This document shows positions 42,116 to 50,368 of a DNA stretch of 64,000 nucleotides, piece after piece. The notes beneath the pieces were generated by a model. It worked only from the letters and a program-made list of their open reading frames with translations. It was not told the DNA's origin and ran no database searches. The position numbers were made by a program, and so were the translations under genes. How positions within the stretch are numbered: the first letter of the stretch is position 1; each line of letters opens with the position of its first letter. The stretch lies in assembly GCA_002343775.1 (NCBI GenBank), contig DDSH01000031.1:62001-126000 (forward strand), given 5' to 3'. The stretch comes from Anaerolineales bacterium UBA2395. GTDB lineage: Bacteria > Chloroflexota > Anaerolineae > Anaerolineales > Villigracilaceae.

Positions 42116-42140
42116 ATCGAGCGGCGTATCGCCGCTCGAT
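42116..42140. other. Perfect 11-bp hairpin in the ThyX-like gene leader
   Basis: ATCGAGCGGCG, loop TAT, CGCCGCTCGAT, between the small membrane protein stop (42145) and the ThyX-like gene start (42094), both on the minus strand. No U-run follows, so it is a transcript structure of unknown role or a palindromic repeat. Confidence 0.5.
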
Positions 42141-42144
42141 GGAA

Positions 42145-42597
42145 TTACGGGGTGTGGGCTGGGGTCGGTTTTCGGATGCCCTGCCAGTCCAGCCAGAGGC
42201 GATAGAGGAAGTACCCGTGAAAGGCAAGCGCAAGATAATCCCTCAGGAAAATAACGATAACCGTGTCGAGCAGGTAAAAGATGCTCCCTGCCAGAAATGC
42301 CCACTTGATCTGCTTTTTGACATAAAGACTTAAGAGCGCAAAAATGCCCACGATCAACAAATACAGTACAACGCCGAGAGCGAGCCTCGTTGTGTCCAAG
42401 TCCGGCACGTCTTGGAAAACGATTTGAATGGCTGCGATGATTTGGGTGAAGCCCAGACCGATCGGGAAGTAACTGCTGACCCAAAGATAGGCAAGGACCG
42501 CGTTGATGATCGCCATGATGGCGATGGCGCGGAAGATCCAACTTGCAGAGTTGTAGGATTGTTCGATCTGTTCGTGGTTTTTGTAGGTGGATTCCAT
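42145..42597 (-). CDS. Hypothetical four-helix membrane protein
   Basis: 150-residue protein with four hydrophobic helices (about 20-40, 58-82, 88-110, 115-135) and a short charged N-terminus (MESTYKNHEQIEQSYNSAS). I do not recognise a family. The first helix contains AIMAIINAVLAYLWV and the loop has FQDVPDLDTTRLALGV, a pattern that suggests a small conserved membrane protein rather than a transporter subunit. It lies between the HIT gene and the ThyX-like gene, all on the minus strand. Confidence 0.65.
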   Translation of the reverse strand: MESTYKNHEQIEQSYNSASWIFRAIAIMAIINAVLAYLWVSSYFPIGLGFTQIIAAIQIVFQDVPDLDTTRLALGVVLYLLIVGIFALLSLYVKKQIKWAFLAGSIFYLLDTVIVIFLRDYLALAFHGYFLYRLWLDWQGIRKPTPAHTP

Positions 42598-42622
42598 GAG
42601 ACTCTTTGATTGTGTGGGGAAT

Positions 42623-42967
42623 TTATCCCATGGGATGCTTCATGGGACCGCCGCCCAGAAGGTGCAGGTGGATGTGGAACACGGTCTGCCCGGCTTCGGC
42701 GCCAGTGTTGATGATGAGGCGATAGCCGCCCTCAGAGATGCCCTCCTGCGCAGCGAGTTGCTTCGCCACGAAAAAGAGATGCCCGATTAGCGGTTCGTCA
42801 TCCACCATTATCATGTTGACCGAGTCAATGTGCTTGTTCGGGACGATCAGGACATGAGTTGGCGCGGCGGGGTTAATGTCGCGGAAGGCGGTCACTTGTT
42901 CGTCCTTGTAGACATTGGTGCTGGGGATTTCACCAGAGATGATCTTGCAAAAGATGCAGTCAGACAT
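42623..42967 (-). CDS. HIT-family (HINT-type) nucleotide hydrolase
   Basis: 114-residue histidine-triad protein. CIFCKIISGEIPSTNVYKDE is the usual N-terminus with the zinc-type CxxC, THVLIVPNKHIDSVN follows, and the catalytic triad is HIHLHLLGG. HINT proteins hydrolyse AMP-lysine or AMP-amino acid phosphoramidates. Length and motifs are standard. The adjacent genes do not suggest a specific partner. Confidence 0.93.
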   Translation of the reverse strand: MSDCIFCKIISGEIPSTNVYKDEQVTAFRDINPAAPTHVLIVPNKHIDSVNMIMVDDEPLIGHLFFVAKQLAAQEGISEGGYRLIINTGAEAGQTVFHIHLHLLGGGPMKHPMG

Positions 42968-42982
42968 GGAGTACCTCCTGGA

Positions 42983-44071
42983 TTATGGGGTGGGCATGGG
43001 ACCGTAGGTTGGCTCACATACGATCTCATAATATTTGTGTTCCATCTCTTTGTTTGCCAGTTCATACGCTGCCGCTTCCTTGCCGATCTGACGGACAGTA
43101 TCGATTGCCAGCAACGCCTCTTGCGGAGAGTAGGTGGGCAGCGTCATCAACGGATCGCCAATACGCCCTTCAGGGAGCAAATCCGGTCGGGATGGGTCGG
43201 GGTTATCGGCAAGCGGCACCCAATTGTACATGACCGGTCCGCGTGCGTTGGCTGTGAAACCCAGTTTGAACCGCAGCTGGCGCGCCACTTCAACCGGGCG
43301 AATGCCAAACCCGCCGTTTTGCCAGACCATGACCGTCGGTGTTTTGGCGAAGTGTTCTGCAAACCCATTTACCGATCCCTGCAGCTCGCGCGCAAGGACA
43401 CTTTTCGCGGTTTCATCCGAAAGGATGGTATCCGGCGTTACACCACGAGCCTGGTGATCGACGAAGCCCAATGTTTCGAGGATGCGGTTCTCTTCCAACA
43501 AGGTCGGGGAAATATCGGGTTCGCTGATCCAGCCATTCACCACCACCCACCCCCAATTCACAAAGTACTCACCGTAATATCGGTCGTAATACGCCGTATT
43601 TTGATTGCCATCCTGGATGATGAAGATGGACCGCGGGGGGATTTTCACATTGCGCTCCATGAATGCCTGGAATTCCTTGGGAGTGATCGCTTCAAACCCC
43701 TGACCATGGAGTTGATCCATCAACTCCATGAACGTTCCCTCGTTGACGCTTCCCGGCAGGTCGGCTGTGCCGGGGACGATATTTTCGATGAGAATGGGCA
43801 TCACAATCGTTCCGGGCTCGGCGCTCAGTGGATTCCATTTATTCTTCAAATAACGGCAGGTCTCCTCAACATAGTCGCGAGGCACATCAAGGGGATTTAA
43901 GAATGTGGTTTGAAACGTCTCGGGCAGGTGGGGCAGTGTCGCTTCGACTGTGGGAGGGGAGGGTTGCGCCGGAGTTGGCGTCAATTGGCACGACACCAGA
44001 ATGGAGACAATCGCAATAATGAGGGCAGACCGTAAAACGATCCGCTGAATGTTATTTCGTATCGGTTGCAT
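42983..44071 (-). CDS. Polysaccharide deacetylase-fold lipoprotein, catalytic site lost
   Basis: 362-residue lipoprotein (lipobox ILVSC). It is a paralogue of the next gene upstream: both share NPxxxPRxYVxxxCxYLKNKW, a central NodB-like domain, and the end GFxxRxVExxxxLxxKLGFTxNxRGPVMYNWVP. Here the sites that in the paralogue read FIVDDR and HGYIH are FIIQDG and RGVTP, so the catalytic Asp and both metal-binding His are replaced. It should bind rather than hydrolyse a glycan, or have another role. The start at 44071 follows from the signal peptide. Confidence 0.75.
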   Translation of the reverse strand: MQPIRNNIQRIVLRSALIIAIVSILVSCQLTPTPAQPSPPTVEATLPHLPETFQTTFLNPLDVPRDYVEETCRYLKNKWNPLSAEPGTIVMPILIENIVPGTADLPGSVNEGTFMELMDQLHGQGFEAITPKEFQAFMERNVKIPPRSIFIIQDGNQNTAYYDRYYGEYFVNWGWVVVNGWISEPDISPTLLEENRILETLGFVDHQARGVTPDTILSDETAKSVLARELQGSVNGFAEHFAKTPTVMVWQNGGFGIRPVEVARQLRFKLGFTANARGPVMYNWVPLADNPDPSRPDLLPEGRIGDPLMTLPTYSPQEALLAIDTVRQIGKEAAAYELANKEMEHKYYEIVCEPTYGPMPTP

Positions 44072-44105
44072 ACAGTGGGAATTGTAAACCAGATTTAGAT
44101 GGCAG

Positions 44106-44135
44106 ACTGCGGGCACCGCCCGCAGTCTGCTTTAA
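44106..44135 (-). terminator. Hairpin between the two deacetylase-fold genes
   Basis: AGACTGCGGGC and GCCCGCAGTCT form an 11-bp stem with a very short loop. It lies just past the stop of the upstream paralogue. The run after it on the minus strand is not U-rich. Confidence 0.5.
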
Positions 44136-44136
44136 A

Positions 44137-45288
44137 TTAAGGCATGGGTCCGTATGTGGGTGCGCAGACGATGTCGTAGTATTCCAGTTCAATGGCTTTG
44201 TTTGCTTGCGCGTAGGCAGCGGCTTCGTCGCTGATGGCAACGACATTGCCCAAATTATCGCGGGCGTTGATATCCATATAGCGGGGAAGGGTCATCAACG
44301 GGTTGCCCGCTGGGGTTTCAGGAATGGCGAGAGGATTGGAGGTGCTGTACGCGTCTGCCTGTGGAACCCAGTTATACATCACCGGTCCGCGTGGATTGAC
44401 GGTGAATCCGAGTTTGTAGCCAAGTCCCGTGCCGATTTCCACAGCGCGTTTTGAGAATCCGCCGCCAGGCCAGATATAGGCGATGGGCGTCTTGTTGAAA
44501 TATTTTTGGAAGGTGTTGATCACGCCGCCCATCTCAGAGGTGATGAAATCGTCTGTAGAACCTTCGTTGATGGGAATGTTGTGGATGTAGCCATGGGCTT
44601 GGAAATCCACCCAGCCTTCGGCGCCCAGAGCAGCATGTTCTGCCCAAAGGTCGGGTCTTTCATCGATTCCGATATAGGCGTTCACGATTTGCCAGCCCCA
44701 TTGATCGTAATAGGTGCGGAAGTGGTCATCATATTTTGACCGGCTGCCGGCGCGGTCATCCACGATAAAGAGGAAGGAACGCTGGGGGATCTTGGCATTG
44801 TCGTACATAAAGTCTGCCATTTGCTGCATGTTGATGGCTTGGAAGCCCAATTCGTGGAAGTCATCCATCAGCCGTTTGAGGTCTCGTGCGGCAATCGTTG
44901 TAGTGCCCGCATTGGAGGTGGTCGCATCGCTGTCGATGCGGTGTGACATGATGACCATCACCACCGTGCCGGGTAGAGACTTGGTCGAGTCCCATTTGTT
45001 TTTCAGATACTGGCAGGAATCTGCTACATAACTGCGCGGCAGGGCTTCGGGGTTTAATAAGGAAGTTTGATATGCTCCTGGCAGCGCGGGTGGTGTACGC
45101 GGGACAGTTGCAGTGGGGATGGGCGTATCGGTGGGCGCGAGGGTGGCGGTGGGTTGGTTGATCTCTGCGAATGCGGTTTCGATGGCGGCGGTCATGGCGA
45201 TGGAAGGGTCGGGGGTGGGGGCTGCGGGTTGACAGGAAGCCAATAGGACAGCCAGCAGGCTGAGGGTCAGAATGAAGCGGAATTTCAT
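44137..45288 (-). CDS. Polysaccharide deacetylase-family lipoprotein
   Basis: 383-residue lipoprotein with lipobox LLASC (MKFRFILTLSLLAVLLASCQ). After a Thr/Pro linker (about 40-65) comes a NodB-type deacetylase domain with LFIVDDRAG (catalytic and metal Asp), FQAHGYIHN (metal HxxxH) and WPGGGFSKRAVEIGTGLGYKLGFT. Family members remove acetyl groups from peptidoglycan, chitin-like or exopolysaccharide GlcNAc with a divalent metal. It is followed by a paralogue lacking these residues, so the two may act together at the cell surface. Confidence 0.82.
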   Translation of the reverse strand: MKFRFILTLSLLAVLLASCQPAAPTPDPSIAMTAAIETAFAEINQPTATLAPTDTPIPTATVPRTPPALPGAYQTSLLNPEALPRSYVADSCQYLKNKWDSTKSLPGTVVMVIMSHRIDSDATTSNAGTTTIAARDLKRLMDDFHELGFQAINMQQMADFMYDNAKIPQRSFLFIVDDRAGSRSKYDDHFRTYYDQWGWQIVNAYIGIDERPDLWAEHAALGAEGWVDFQAHGYIHNIPINEGSTDDFITSEMGGVINTFQKYFNKTPIAYIWPGGGFSKRAVEIGTGLGYKLGFTVNPRGPVMYNWVPQADAYSTSNPLAIPETPAGNPLMTLPRYMDINARDNLGNVVAISDEAAAYAQANKAIELEYYDIVCAPTYGPMP

Positions 45289-45305
45289 GCGTCGAATTCT
45301 ACTCG

Positions 45306-45338
45306 AAAAAAAGAGACGCCTGCTCGCGCAAGCGCCTC
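45306..45338 (-). terminator. Rho-independent terminator of ino1
   Basis: On the minus strand GAGGCGCTTGC, loop GCGA, GCAGGCGTCTC (two G-T pairs) is followed by TTTTTTT. It lies 17 bp beyond the ino1 stop codon. Confidence 0.8.
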
Positions 45339-45354
45339 ATCATCCATTTGTAAT

Positions 45355-46443
45355 TTATTCGTCGCTTTTACCAGAGACGAAATCTTCCACTTTCTGTCTT
45401 GCGATCTCGTCCTTGAATTGTTTGGGCGGGGTCTTGAAGAAGTAGGAGGATGGACCGACAATGGGACCGGCAAGCTCGCGGTCGAGCGCGATCTTGGCGC
45501 AACGGATGGCGTCGATCATCACGCCGGCGGAGTTGGGGCTGTCCCACACTTCGAGTTTGAGTTCGAGGTTGAGCGGCACTTCGCCAAAGGTCGTGCCTTC
45601 CATGCGAATGTAGCACCACTTGCGATCGGTGAGCCAGGGCACATGGTCGCTCGGACCGACATGGACGTTGCCGGGGTCGATCTCGTAGGGAATCATGCTG
45701 GTGACGGCGTTGGTCTTGGAAATCTTTTTGCTTTCGAGACGTTCACGCTCGAGCATGTTGAGGAAGTCGGTATTGCCGCCGAAGTTGAGCTGGTAGGTGC
45801 GGTCGATCTTCACGCCGCGATCGACGAACAAGCTGGTCAGCACACGGTGGACGATGGTCGCCCCAACCTGACTCTTGATGTCGTCGCCGAGGATGGGCAG
45901 ACCGGCATCGGCGAAGCGCTTGCCCCAGTATTCAGACGAAGCGATGAAAACGGGAATCCCGTTGACGAAAGCACAGCCCGCTTCGATGATCTGCTCCACG
46001 TACCATTTGGTTGCCATCTCCGAGCCGACGGGTAGGAAGCTGATGACGACTTCGGTCTTGGATTCTTTGAGCAGGCGCACAATGTCGGCAGTGGAACCGG
46101 GCGCTTTTTCGATGACCTGACTGAGGTATTTGCCCAAACCGTCATGCGTCATGCCGCGCACGACAGGCGCATTGAGGTGTGGCACATCACAGAATTTGTA
46201 GGTGTTGTTCGGCTCGGCAAAGATGGCTTCGGACAAATCCTTGCCGACCTTGGTGGCGTTGATATCGATCGCCAGGGTGAATTCAATATCGCGGATGTGG
46301 TACTCGCCCAATTGCGGATGCATGATGCCGGGAATGACATCGTCATTTTTTGCATTCTTGTAGAACTGAACGCCCTGCACGAGGGAGGATGCGCAATTTC
46401 CCACCCCAATGATCGCCACACGCACTTTTTTCTTGTTTGCCAT
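45355..46443 (-). CDS. ino1: Inositol-3-phosphate synthase
   Basis: 362-residue NAD-dependent enzyme that isomerises glucose 6-phosphate to inositol 3-phosphate, the first step to phosphatidylinositol and other inositol compounds. Seen: N-terminal Rossmann motif VAIIGVGNCASSLVQG, FTLAIDINATKVGKDL, VISFLPVGSEMATKWYVEQ, DDIKSQVGATIVHRVL, QLNFGGNTDFLNML and SKTNAV. The short length is that of the actinobacterial/archaeal type rather than the 500-residue eukaryotic type. GGAG precedes the ATG. It stands alone, divergent from the sensor kinase gene. Confidence 0.93.
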   Translation of the reverse strand: MANKKKVRVAIIGVGNCASSLVQGVQFYKNAKNDDVIPGIMHPQLGEYHIRDIEFTLAIDINATKVGKDLSEAIFAEPNNTYKFCDVPHLNAPVVRGMTHDGLGKYLSQVIEKAPGSTADIVRLLKESKTEVVISFLPVGSEMATKWYVEQIIEAGCAFVNGIPVFIASSEYWGKRFADAGLPILGDDIKSQVGATIVHRVLTSLFVDRGVKIDRTYQLNFGGNTDFLNMLERERLESKKISKTNAVTSMIPYEIDPGNVHVGPSDHVPWLTDRKWCYIRMEGTTFGEVPLNLELKLEVWDSPNSAGVMIDAIRCAKIALDRELAGPIVGPSSYFFKTPPKQFKDEIARQKVEDFVSGKSDE

Positions 46444-46519
46444 GAAAATTCTCCTTGTGTTTAATTACAATTTCCTTGTTGTCTGAATGCGGGTCCGCAT
46501 TCCAGATATACCCGTGAAG

Positions 46520-46541
46520 TATAATCTTACTGTAGGTAATT
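46520..46541 (+). promoter_or_regulatory. -10 box and short leader of the sensor kinase gene
   Basis: TATAAT at 46520-46525 is 16 bases before the ATG, leaving a leader of about 10 bases with only TAGG as a possible ribosome contact. No good -35 is seen. Confidence 0.4.
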
Positions 46542-47798
46542 ATGGCCGTAGACCAGGACAAAATTCTGACCCGCCTTCTGGAAGTGACCCGCAGCCTAGG
46601 TTCCCAAGTGGATTTGGAAACCTACCTTCAGACGCTTCTTTCCGCTGCGACAGAGTTGACCGGGAGCGACAGCGCTTCCCTGCTGGAGTTTGATGAAGTC
46701 GCCCAGGAATTTCACTTTAAGTTCGTGCCGTGGTTTCATCGGGATGCCATCCATTCCGCCCGCGTACCCCTGAATGGGAGCGTTGCTGGCTGGGTGTTCC
46801 TGAACGTCCAGCCGCTGGCAATCGACGATGTCAGCCAGGATCCGCGTCACTACAAGAGGATCGACGAAATCGCCGGTTTTACCACGCGTTCCATTTTGGC
46901 GGTTCCGCTTCTCGTCCACGGAAAGCCGGTGGGGGTCTTCGAGGTTTTCAACAAGAAGGAAGATTATACCGGCGAGGATATTCGCATCCTCGAAGCCCTG
47001 GCTGCTCTTTCCTCTACTGCCATGCAAGCCGATCTGCTGGAAAAGAACATTCTCACCTCGCAGGATGAAGCGCGCGAACTGGACCGGCTGAAGAGTGAAT
47101 TTATCGCCATCACATCCCACGAGCTGCGTACCCCGTTGGGCTTGATCCTCGGTCACGCGACCTTCCTAAAGGAACTGCTCTCCGACGACTATAGTGAGCA
47201 GGTGGATGCCATCATCCGCAACGCGGGCAGGTTGAAGGAGATCATCGAAAACCTGACCAGCGTGGATAACTACCAAAGCGGTGGGGCGCTGATACGTTCA
47301 CGACGCGTGTCCATTGCGCGCATCATTGAAGACGTGTCCGCTTCCTTCCATGAGATGGCGAGAAAGAAAGGCGTTGCCCTCAAAAAGGAAGTTGAACCGG
47401 GGCATGACCTGTGGGTGGATATTGACGGTGGCAAGATCGCCATTGTGTTAAGCAATTTATTGAAGAATGCCATTACGTTTACCAACGAAAGCGGCGAAGT
47501 GATCGTGCGCGGCGAACAACACCCGGATTATGTCGAAGTCTCTGTGCGCGATGACGGCATTGGCATCCCGTCTGTCGATTTGCCCCACGTCTTCGACCGT
47601 TTCTATCAGGTCGAATCCCATCTCACACGCCGGCACGGCGGCATGGGACTCGGTCTCTCCGTGGCAAAGGTGATGGTGGAAATGCACGGCGGACGCATCT
47701 GGGTGGAAAGCAAGGAAGGGGAGGGCAGCGTTTTCTCGTTCCTGTTGCCTGTGCGGAGCCCCGAACCTCCGCCTCCAGTAACTCCATTTACCGAATAG
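46542..47798 (+). CDS. GAF-domain sensor histidine kinase
   Basis: 418-residue soluble kinase. An N-terminal GAF domain (about 20-165) includes LNGSVAGWVFLNVQPLAIDDVSQDPRHY and ILAVPLLVHGKPVGVFEVFNK. A HisKA dimerisation helix carries the phosphorylated His in FIAITSHELRTPLGLILGH (about 190-205). The HATPase domain has NLLKNAITFTNESGEV, DDGIGIP and GMGLGLSVAKVMVEMHGG. There is no membrane segment and no response regulator nearby, so it probably senses a cytoplasmic signal and phosphorylates a partner encoded elsewhere. Confidence 0.93.
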   Translation: MAVDQDKILTRLLEVTRSLGSQVDLETYLQTLLSAATELTGSDSASLLEFDEVAQEFHFKFVPWFHRDAIHSARVPLNGSVAGWVFLNVQPLAIDDVSQDPRHYKRIDEIAGFTTRSILAVPLLVHGKPVGVFEVFNKKEDYTGEDIRILEALAALSSTAMQADLLEKNILTSQDEARELDRLKSEFIAITSHELRTPLGLILGHATFLKELLSDDYSEQVDAIIRNAGRLKEIIENLTSVDNYQSGGALIRSRRVSIARIIEDVSASFHEMARKKGVALKKEVEPGHDLWVDIDGGKIAIVLSNLLKNAITFTNESGEVIVRGEQHPDYVEVSVRDDGIGIPSVDLPHVFDRFYQVESHLTRRHGGMGLGLSVAKVMVEMHGGRIWVESKEGEGSVFSFLLPVRSPEPPPPVTPFTE

Positions 47799-47805
47799 AC
47801 TGTTC

Positions 47806-47834
47806 CTCCCGCCAACCGGCGGGAGTTTTATTTT
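47806..47834 (+). terminator. Rho-independent terminator of the sensor kinase gene
   Basis: CTCCCGCC and GGCGGGAG form an 8-bp stem with a short loop, followed by TTTTATTTT. It directly follows the stop codon. Confidence 0.85.
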
Positions 47835-47841
47835 CGTTATG

Positions 47842-47870
47842 TTGACTCCATTCCCGAAATATCGTATACT
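47842..47870 (+). promoter_or_regulatory. Sigma-70-type promoter of the FadR operon
   Basis: TTGACT (47842-47847) and TATACT (47865-47870) are separated by 17 bp, the ideal spacing. The start point would fall inside the operator that follows at once. Confidence 0.75.
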
Positions 47871-47898
47871 CTAACTGGTAAGACCACTTACCAGTTAG
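47871..47898 (+). promoter_or_regulatory. 28-bp palindromic operator, FadR-like
   Basis: CTAACTGGTAAG, spacer ACCA, CTTACCAGTTAG: a perfect 12-bp inverted repeat. Its left part, AACTGGTAAGACCA, matches the E. coli FadR pattern AACTGGTnnGACCAGTT in 14 of 17 positions or nearly so. It lies between the -10 box and the ribosome binding site of the FadR-like gene, where bound protein would block its own operon. Confidence 0.8.
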
Positions 47899-47905
47899 GA
47901 GTCCC

Positions 47906-48595
47906 ATGAACAAATGGAAGCCCATCCAAAAGCCCGCCGAGATCGCCGAGCAAAGACTCCTCGATGCGATCCTGAGCGGGCGTTTTGCTGTCAACAGTTA
48001 TTTGCCCGGCGAGCGTGACCTTGCTGCGCAGATCGGCGTCACCCGCCCAACTTTGCGCGAAGCCCTGCAAAGACTCGCCCGCGACGGCTGGCTCGACATC
48101 CAACACGGCAAACCCACGCGCGTCCGTGATTACTGGCTGGAAGGCAGCATGGGCGTGCTCTCGACCCTGGCGCAAATGCCCGCGCAGCAAACACCCGATT
48201 TTGTGTCGCACCTTTTAGAGATTCGCGTTTTGCTCGCACCGGCGTACACCCGTCAGGCAATGGAGTCGTCAGCGGCAGAGATCGCGGCGTTGCTCGCCAA
48301 GTTCGAGTCTATCGAAGACACTCCCACTGCATTCTCCGATGCCGATTGGGAGGTGCATCATCTTCTCACCTTGCGCGCGGCGAATCCCATCTTCCGTTTG
48401 CTGCTCAACAGTTTCCAAGGCATGTACCACGTGATGGCGGAACATTATTTTGTGACGGCTGAAAACCGCGAACGTTCACGCGCCTATTACACCGAGTTGC
48501 TTGCGTGCGCAAAAAAGAACGCCTACCTCAAAGCCGAAACCCTCACGCGCGATGTGATGAACGAAAGCCTCGCGCAATGGAAGAAATCGTCGTAG
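47906..48595 (+). CDS. GntR-family transcriptional regulator, FadR type
   Basis: 229-residue regulator. The winged helix (about 10-75) has [41 protein letters not shown], which is strikingly close to the DNA-binding domain of E. coli FadR ([30 protein letters not shown] in memory). The all-helical C-terminal domain continues in the FadR pattern ([14 protein letters not shown]) and is expected to bind long-chain acyl-CoA. A palindrome in its own promoter is the likely target. It heads an operon with an alkyl-DHAP-synthase-like gene, glycerol-3-phosphate dehydrogenase and a kinase, suggesting lipid-precursor control. Confidence 0.88.
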   Translation: [229 protein letters not shown]

Positions 48596-48618
48596 CGCAA
48601 GATGTCATCTTGCGCTAC
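48592..48618 (+). repeat. Perfect 13-bp hairpin at the FadR/AGPS-like junction
   Basis: GTAGCGCAAGATG, one base, CATCTTGCGCTAC. The left arm contains the stop codon of the regulator gene and the right arm ends four bases before the ribosome binding site AAGGAG of the next gene. It could modulate coupling. Confidence 0.75.
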
Positions 48619-48630
48619 AAAGGAGACCTT

Positions 48631-50217
48631 ATGAAACGCTGGAATGGATGGGGAAATGTGAACACGGATTATCCCGTGCCGCAATCTGCACTTGATTATT
48701 TGACAAAGCGCCTCGGTCAACTCGACCCGAAACCGGATGCGACCAAAGAGAGTGTTCTCTCGGCTGTGAGTGAATCTCGTCTGCCCGCCCACCCGCTTGT
48801 GGACACTTCTGCCGAAGAACGACTCATGCACGCTCGCGGACAGTCCACGCACGACTGGGTGGACATGCGTTATGGACGCGTTAACTCTTTCCCTGATGGC
48901 GTGGCATTCCCCGAATCCGATGAAGATGTTCGCGGCTTGTTAAAGTATGCCAAAGACGCAGGCGCGCAGATCATCCCTTACGGCGGCGGGACGAGTGTGG
49001 TCGGTCACATCACACCCTGCCCAAACGACAGACCCGTGTTGAGTCTCTCGCTCGAAAAAATGACCAAACTGCTCGAACTCGATGAAACGAGTCGGCTGGC
49101 GAATTTTCAGGCGGGCGTGGCGGGTCCTCAATTGGAAGAACAACTTAAATCACGCGGATATACCCTCGGGCATTTCCCGCAGTCGTGGGAGTATTCTACG
49201 CTCGGCGGTTGGATCGTCACCCGCTCCAGCGGACAGCAGTCGTACCGCTACGGCAAGATCGAAAGTCTCTTCGCGGGTGGCTTGCTCGAAACGCCGCGCG
49301 GACAAATGGAGATCAAACCTGTCCCTGCCACGGCGGCAGGCATGGATGTGCGCGAGATGGTGCTCGGGTCAGAGGGAAGGCTGGGGGTGGTCACTCAGGC
49401 GAAAGTCCGCGTGAGGCGCTTGCCTGAGGTGGAATCCTTCTTCGGCGTTTTCTTCCCCACTTGGGAGCAAGGTTCAGACGCGGTGCGGGAAATTGTCCAA
49501 AATGAATTGCCCGTATCCATGCTGCGACTAAGCAACCCGCTAGAGACCGAGACTACGCTCATCCTTTCGGGCAAGAGTTGGGTCGGCATGGCAGATCGCG
49601 GCTTGCGGATGATCGGCTACGGCGACACGCGCTGTCTGCTTATGTTCGGTCTGACGGGGTCGCGCAAACTGTTCAACCGCACGCGCGGTGATGTCGGCGC
49701 GGTCTGCCGCAAACACGGCGGACTGGTGGTCGGCACCATCGTCGGGCATACGTGGGAGAAGAGCCGCTTCCTTTCTCCATATCTGCGAAATACATTATGG
49801 GAAAAAGGTGTGGCAATTGACACGCTCGAAACCGCGCTGCCGTGGTCGCAGGTGCGTGAGGCGTCGAAGGCGATCCCGCAATCCATCGTAGACGCGATGG
49901 CGAAGCAGGACGAAAACGTGCTGGCATTCTCGCATCTCTCGCACGTCTATCGTGACGGTGCGAGCATTTACACCACCTATCTCTTCAGACGACCTTCCGA
50001 CTCGGATGAGTTACTCGCGCGCTGGTCTGACATGAAACATCAAGCCAGCCTGACCCTGCAAAAATACGGCGGGACGATCTCTCATCAGCATGGCGTCGGC
50101 ATGGATCACGCCAAATATCTCCCCGTCGAAAAAGGCACGCTCGGCATAGACGCCATGCGTGCGGTCATCCAGTCGTTCGATCCCGATGGGATGATGAACC
50201 CTGGAAAATTGATTTAG
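48631..50217 (+). CDS. FAD-linked oxidoreductase, alkyldihydroxyacetonephosphate synthase (AGPS)-like
   Basis: 528-residue flavoenzyme of the vanillyl-alcohol oxidase superfamily. The N-terminus KRWNGWG is a hallmark of AGPS; the FAD domain has VIPYGGGTSVVGHIT-like sequence (IIPYGGGTSVVGH) and STLGGWIVTRSSGQQSYRYGKIE; GSEGRLGVVTQAKVRVR and the C-terminal SHQHGVGMDHAKYL correspond to the AGPS cap and its His motif. AGPS swaps the acyl chain of acyl-DHAP for a fatty alcohol, starting ether-lipid synthesis. The operon also encodes a DHAP-forming dehydrogenase, which fits, but no DHAP acyltransferase is present. GGAGA lies before the ATG at 48631. A D-lactate-oxidase-like role is an alternative. 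Confidence 0.82.
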   Translation: MKRWNGWGNVNTDYPVPQSALDYLTKRLGQLDPKPDATKESVLSAVSESRLPAHPLVDTSAEERLMHARGQSTHDWVDMRYGRVNSFPDGVAFPESDEDVRGLLKYAKDAGAQIIPYGGGTSVVGHITPCPNDRPVLSLSLEKMTKLLELDETSRLANFQAGVAGPQLEEQLKSRGYTLGHFPQSWEYSTLGGWIVTRSSGQQSYRYGKIESLFAGGLLETPRGQMEIKPVPATAAGMDVREMVLGSEGRLGVVTQAKVRVRRLPEVESFFGVFFPTWEQGSDAVREIVQNELPVSMLRLSNPLETETTLILSGKSWVGMADRGLRMIGYGDTRCLLMFGLTGSRKLFNRTRGDVGAVCRKHGGLVVGTIVGHTWEKSRFLSPYLRNTLWEKGVAIDTLETALPWSQVREASKAIPQSIVDAMAKQDENVLAFSHLSHVYRDGASIYTTYLFRRPSDSDELLARWSDMKHQASLTLQKYGGTISHQHGVGMDHAKYLPVEKGTLGIDAMRAVIQSFDPDGMMNPGKLI

Positions 50218-50250
50218 AAGATAGATCGATCGAGAAAGGATCTGAAACCA

Positions 50251-50328
50251 GACCACAAAGGCTCGAAGTCACGAAGTCACAATGTATTTTTACTCTTTGA
50301 GTCTTAGCGTCTTCGCGGCTTTGTGGTC
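50251..50328. repeat. Dispersed palindrome, CACAAAG family, copy C
   Basis: GACCACAAAG (50251-50260) and CTTTGTGGTC (50319-50328) are perfect inverted ends, with GAAGTC/GACTT-like repeats inside. It fills the junction between the AGPS-like and glpD genes. Confidence 0.85.
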
Positions 50329-50368
50329 AAGAGATCAGGCTTTTCAGAAATTCACCAAGGAATGAAAT

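Noticed and set aside
42830..43900. A 356-codon open frame on the plus strand
   Set aside because: It lies antisense to the HIT and deacetylase-fold genes, both of which have clear family motifs. GC-rich third positions explain such long shadows.
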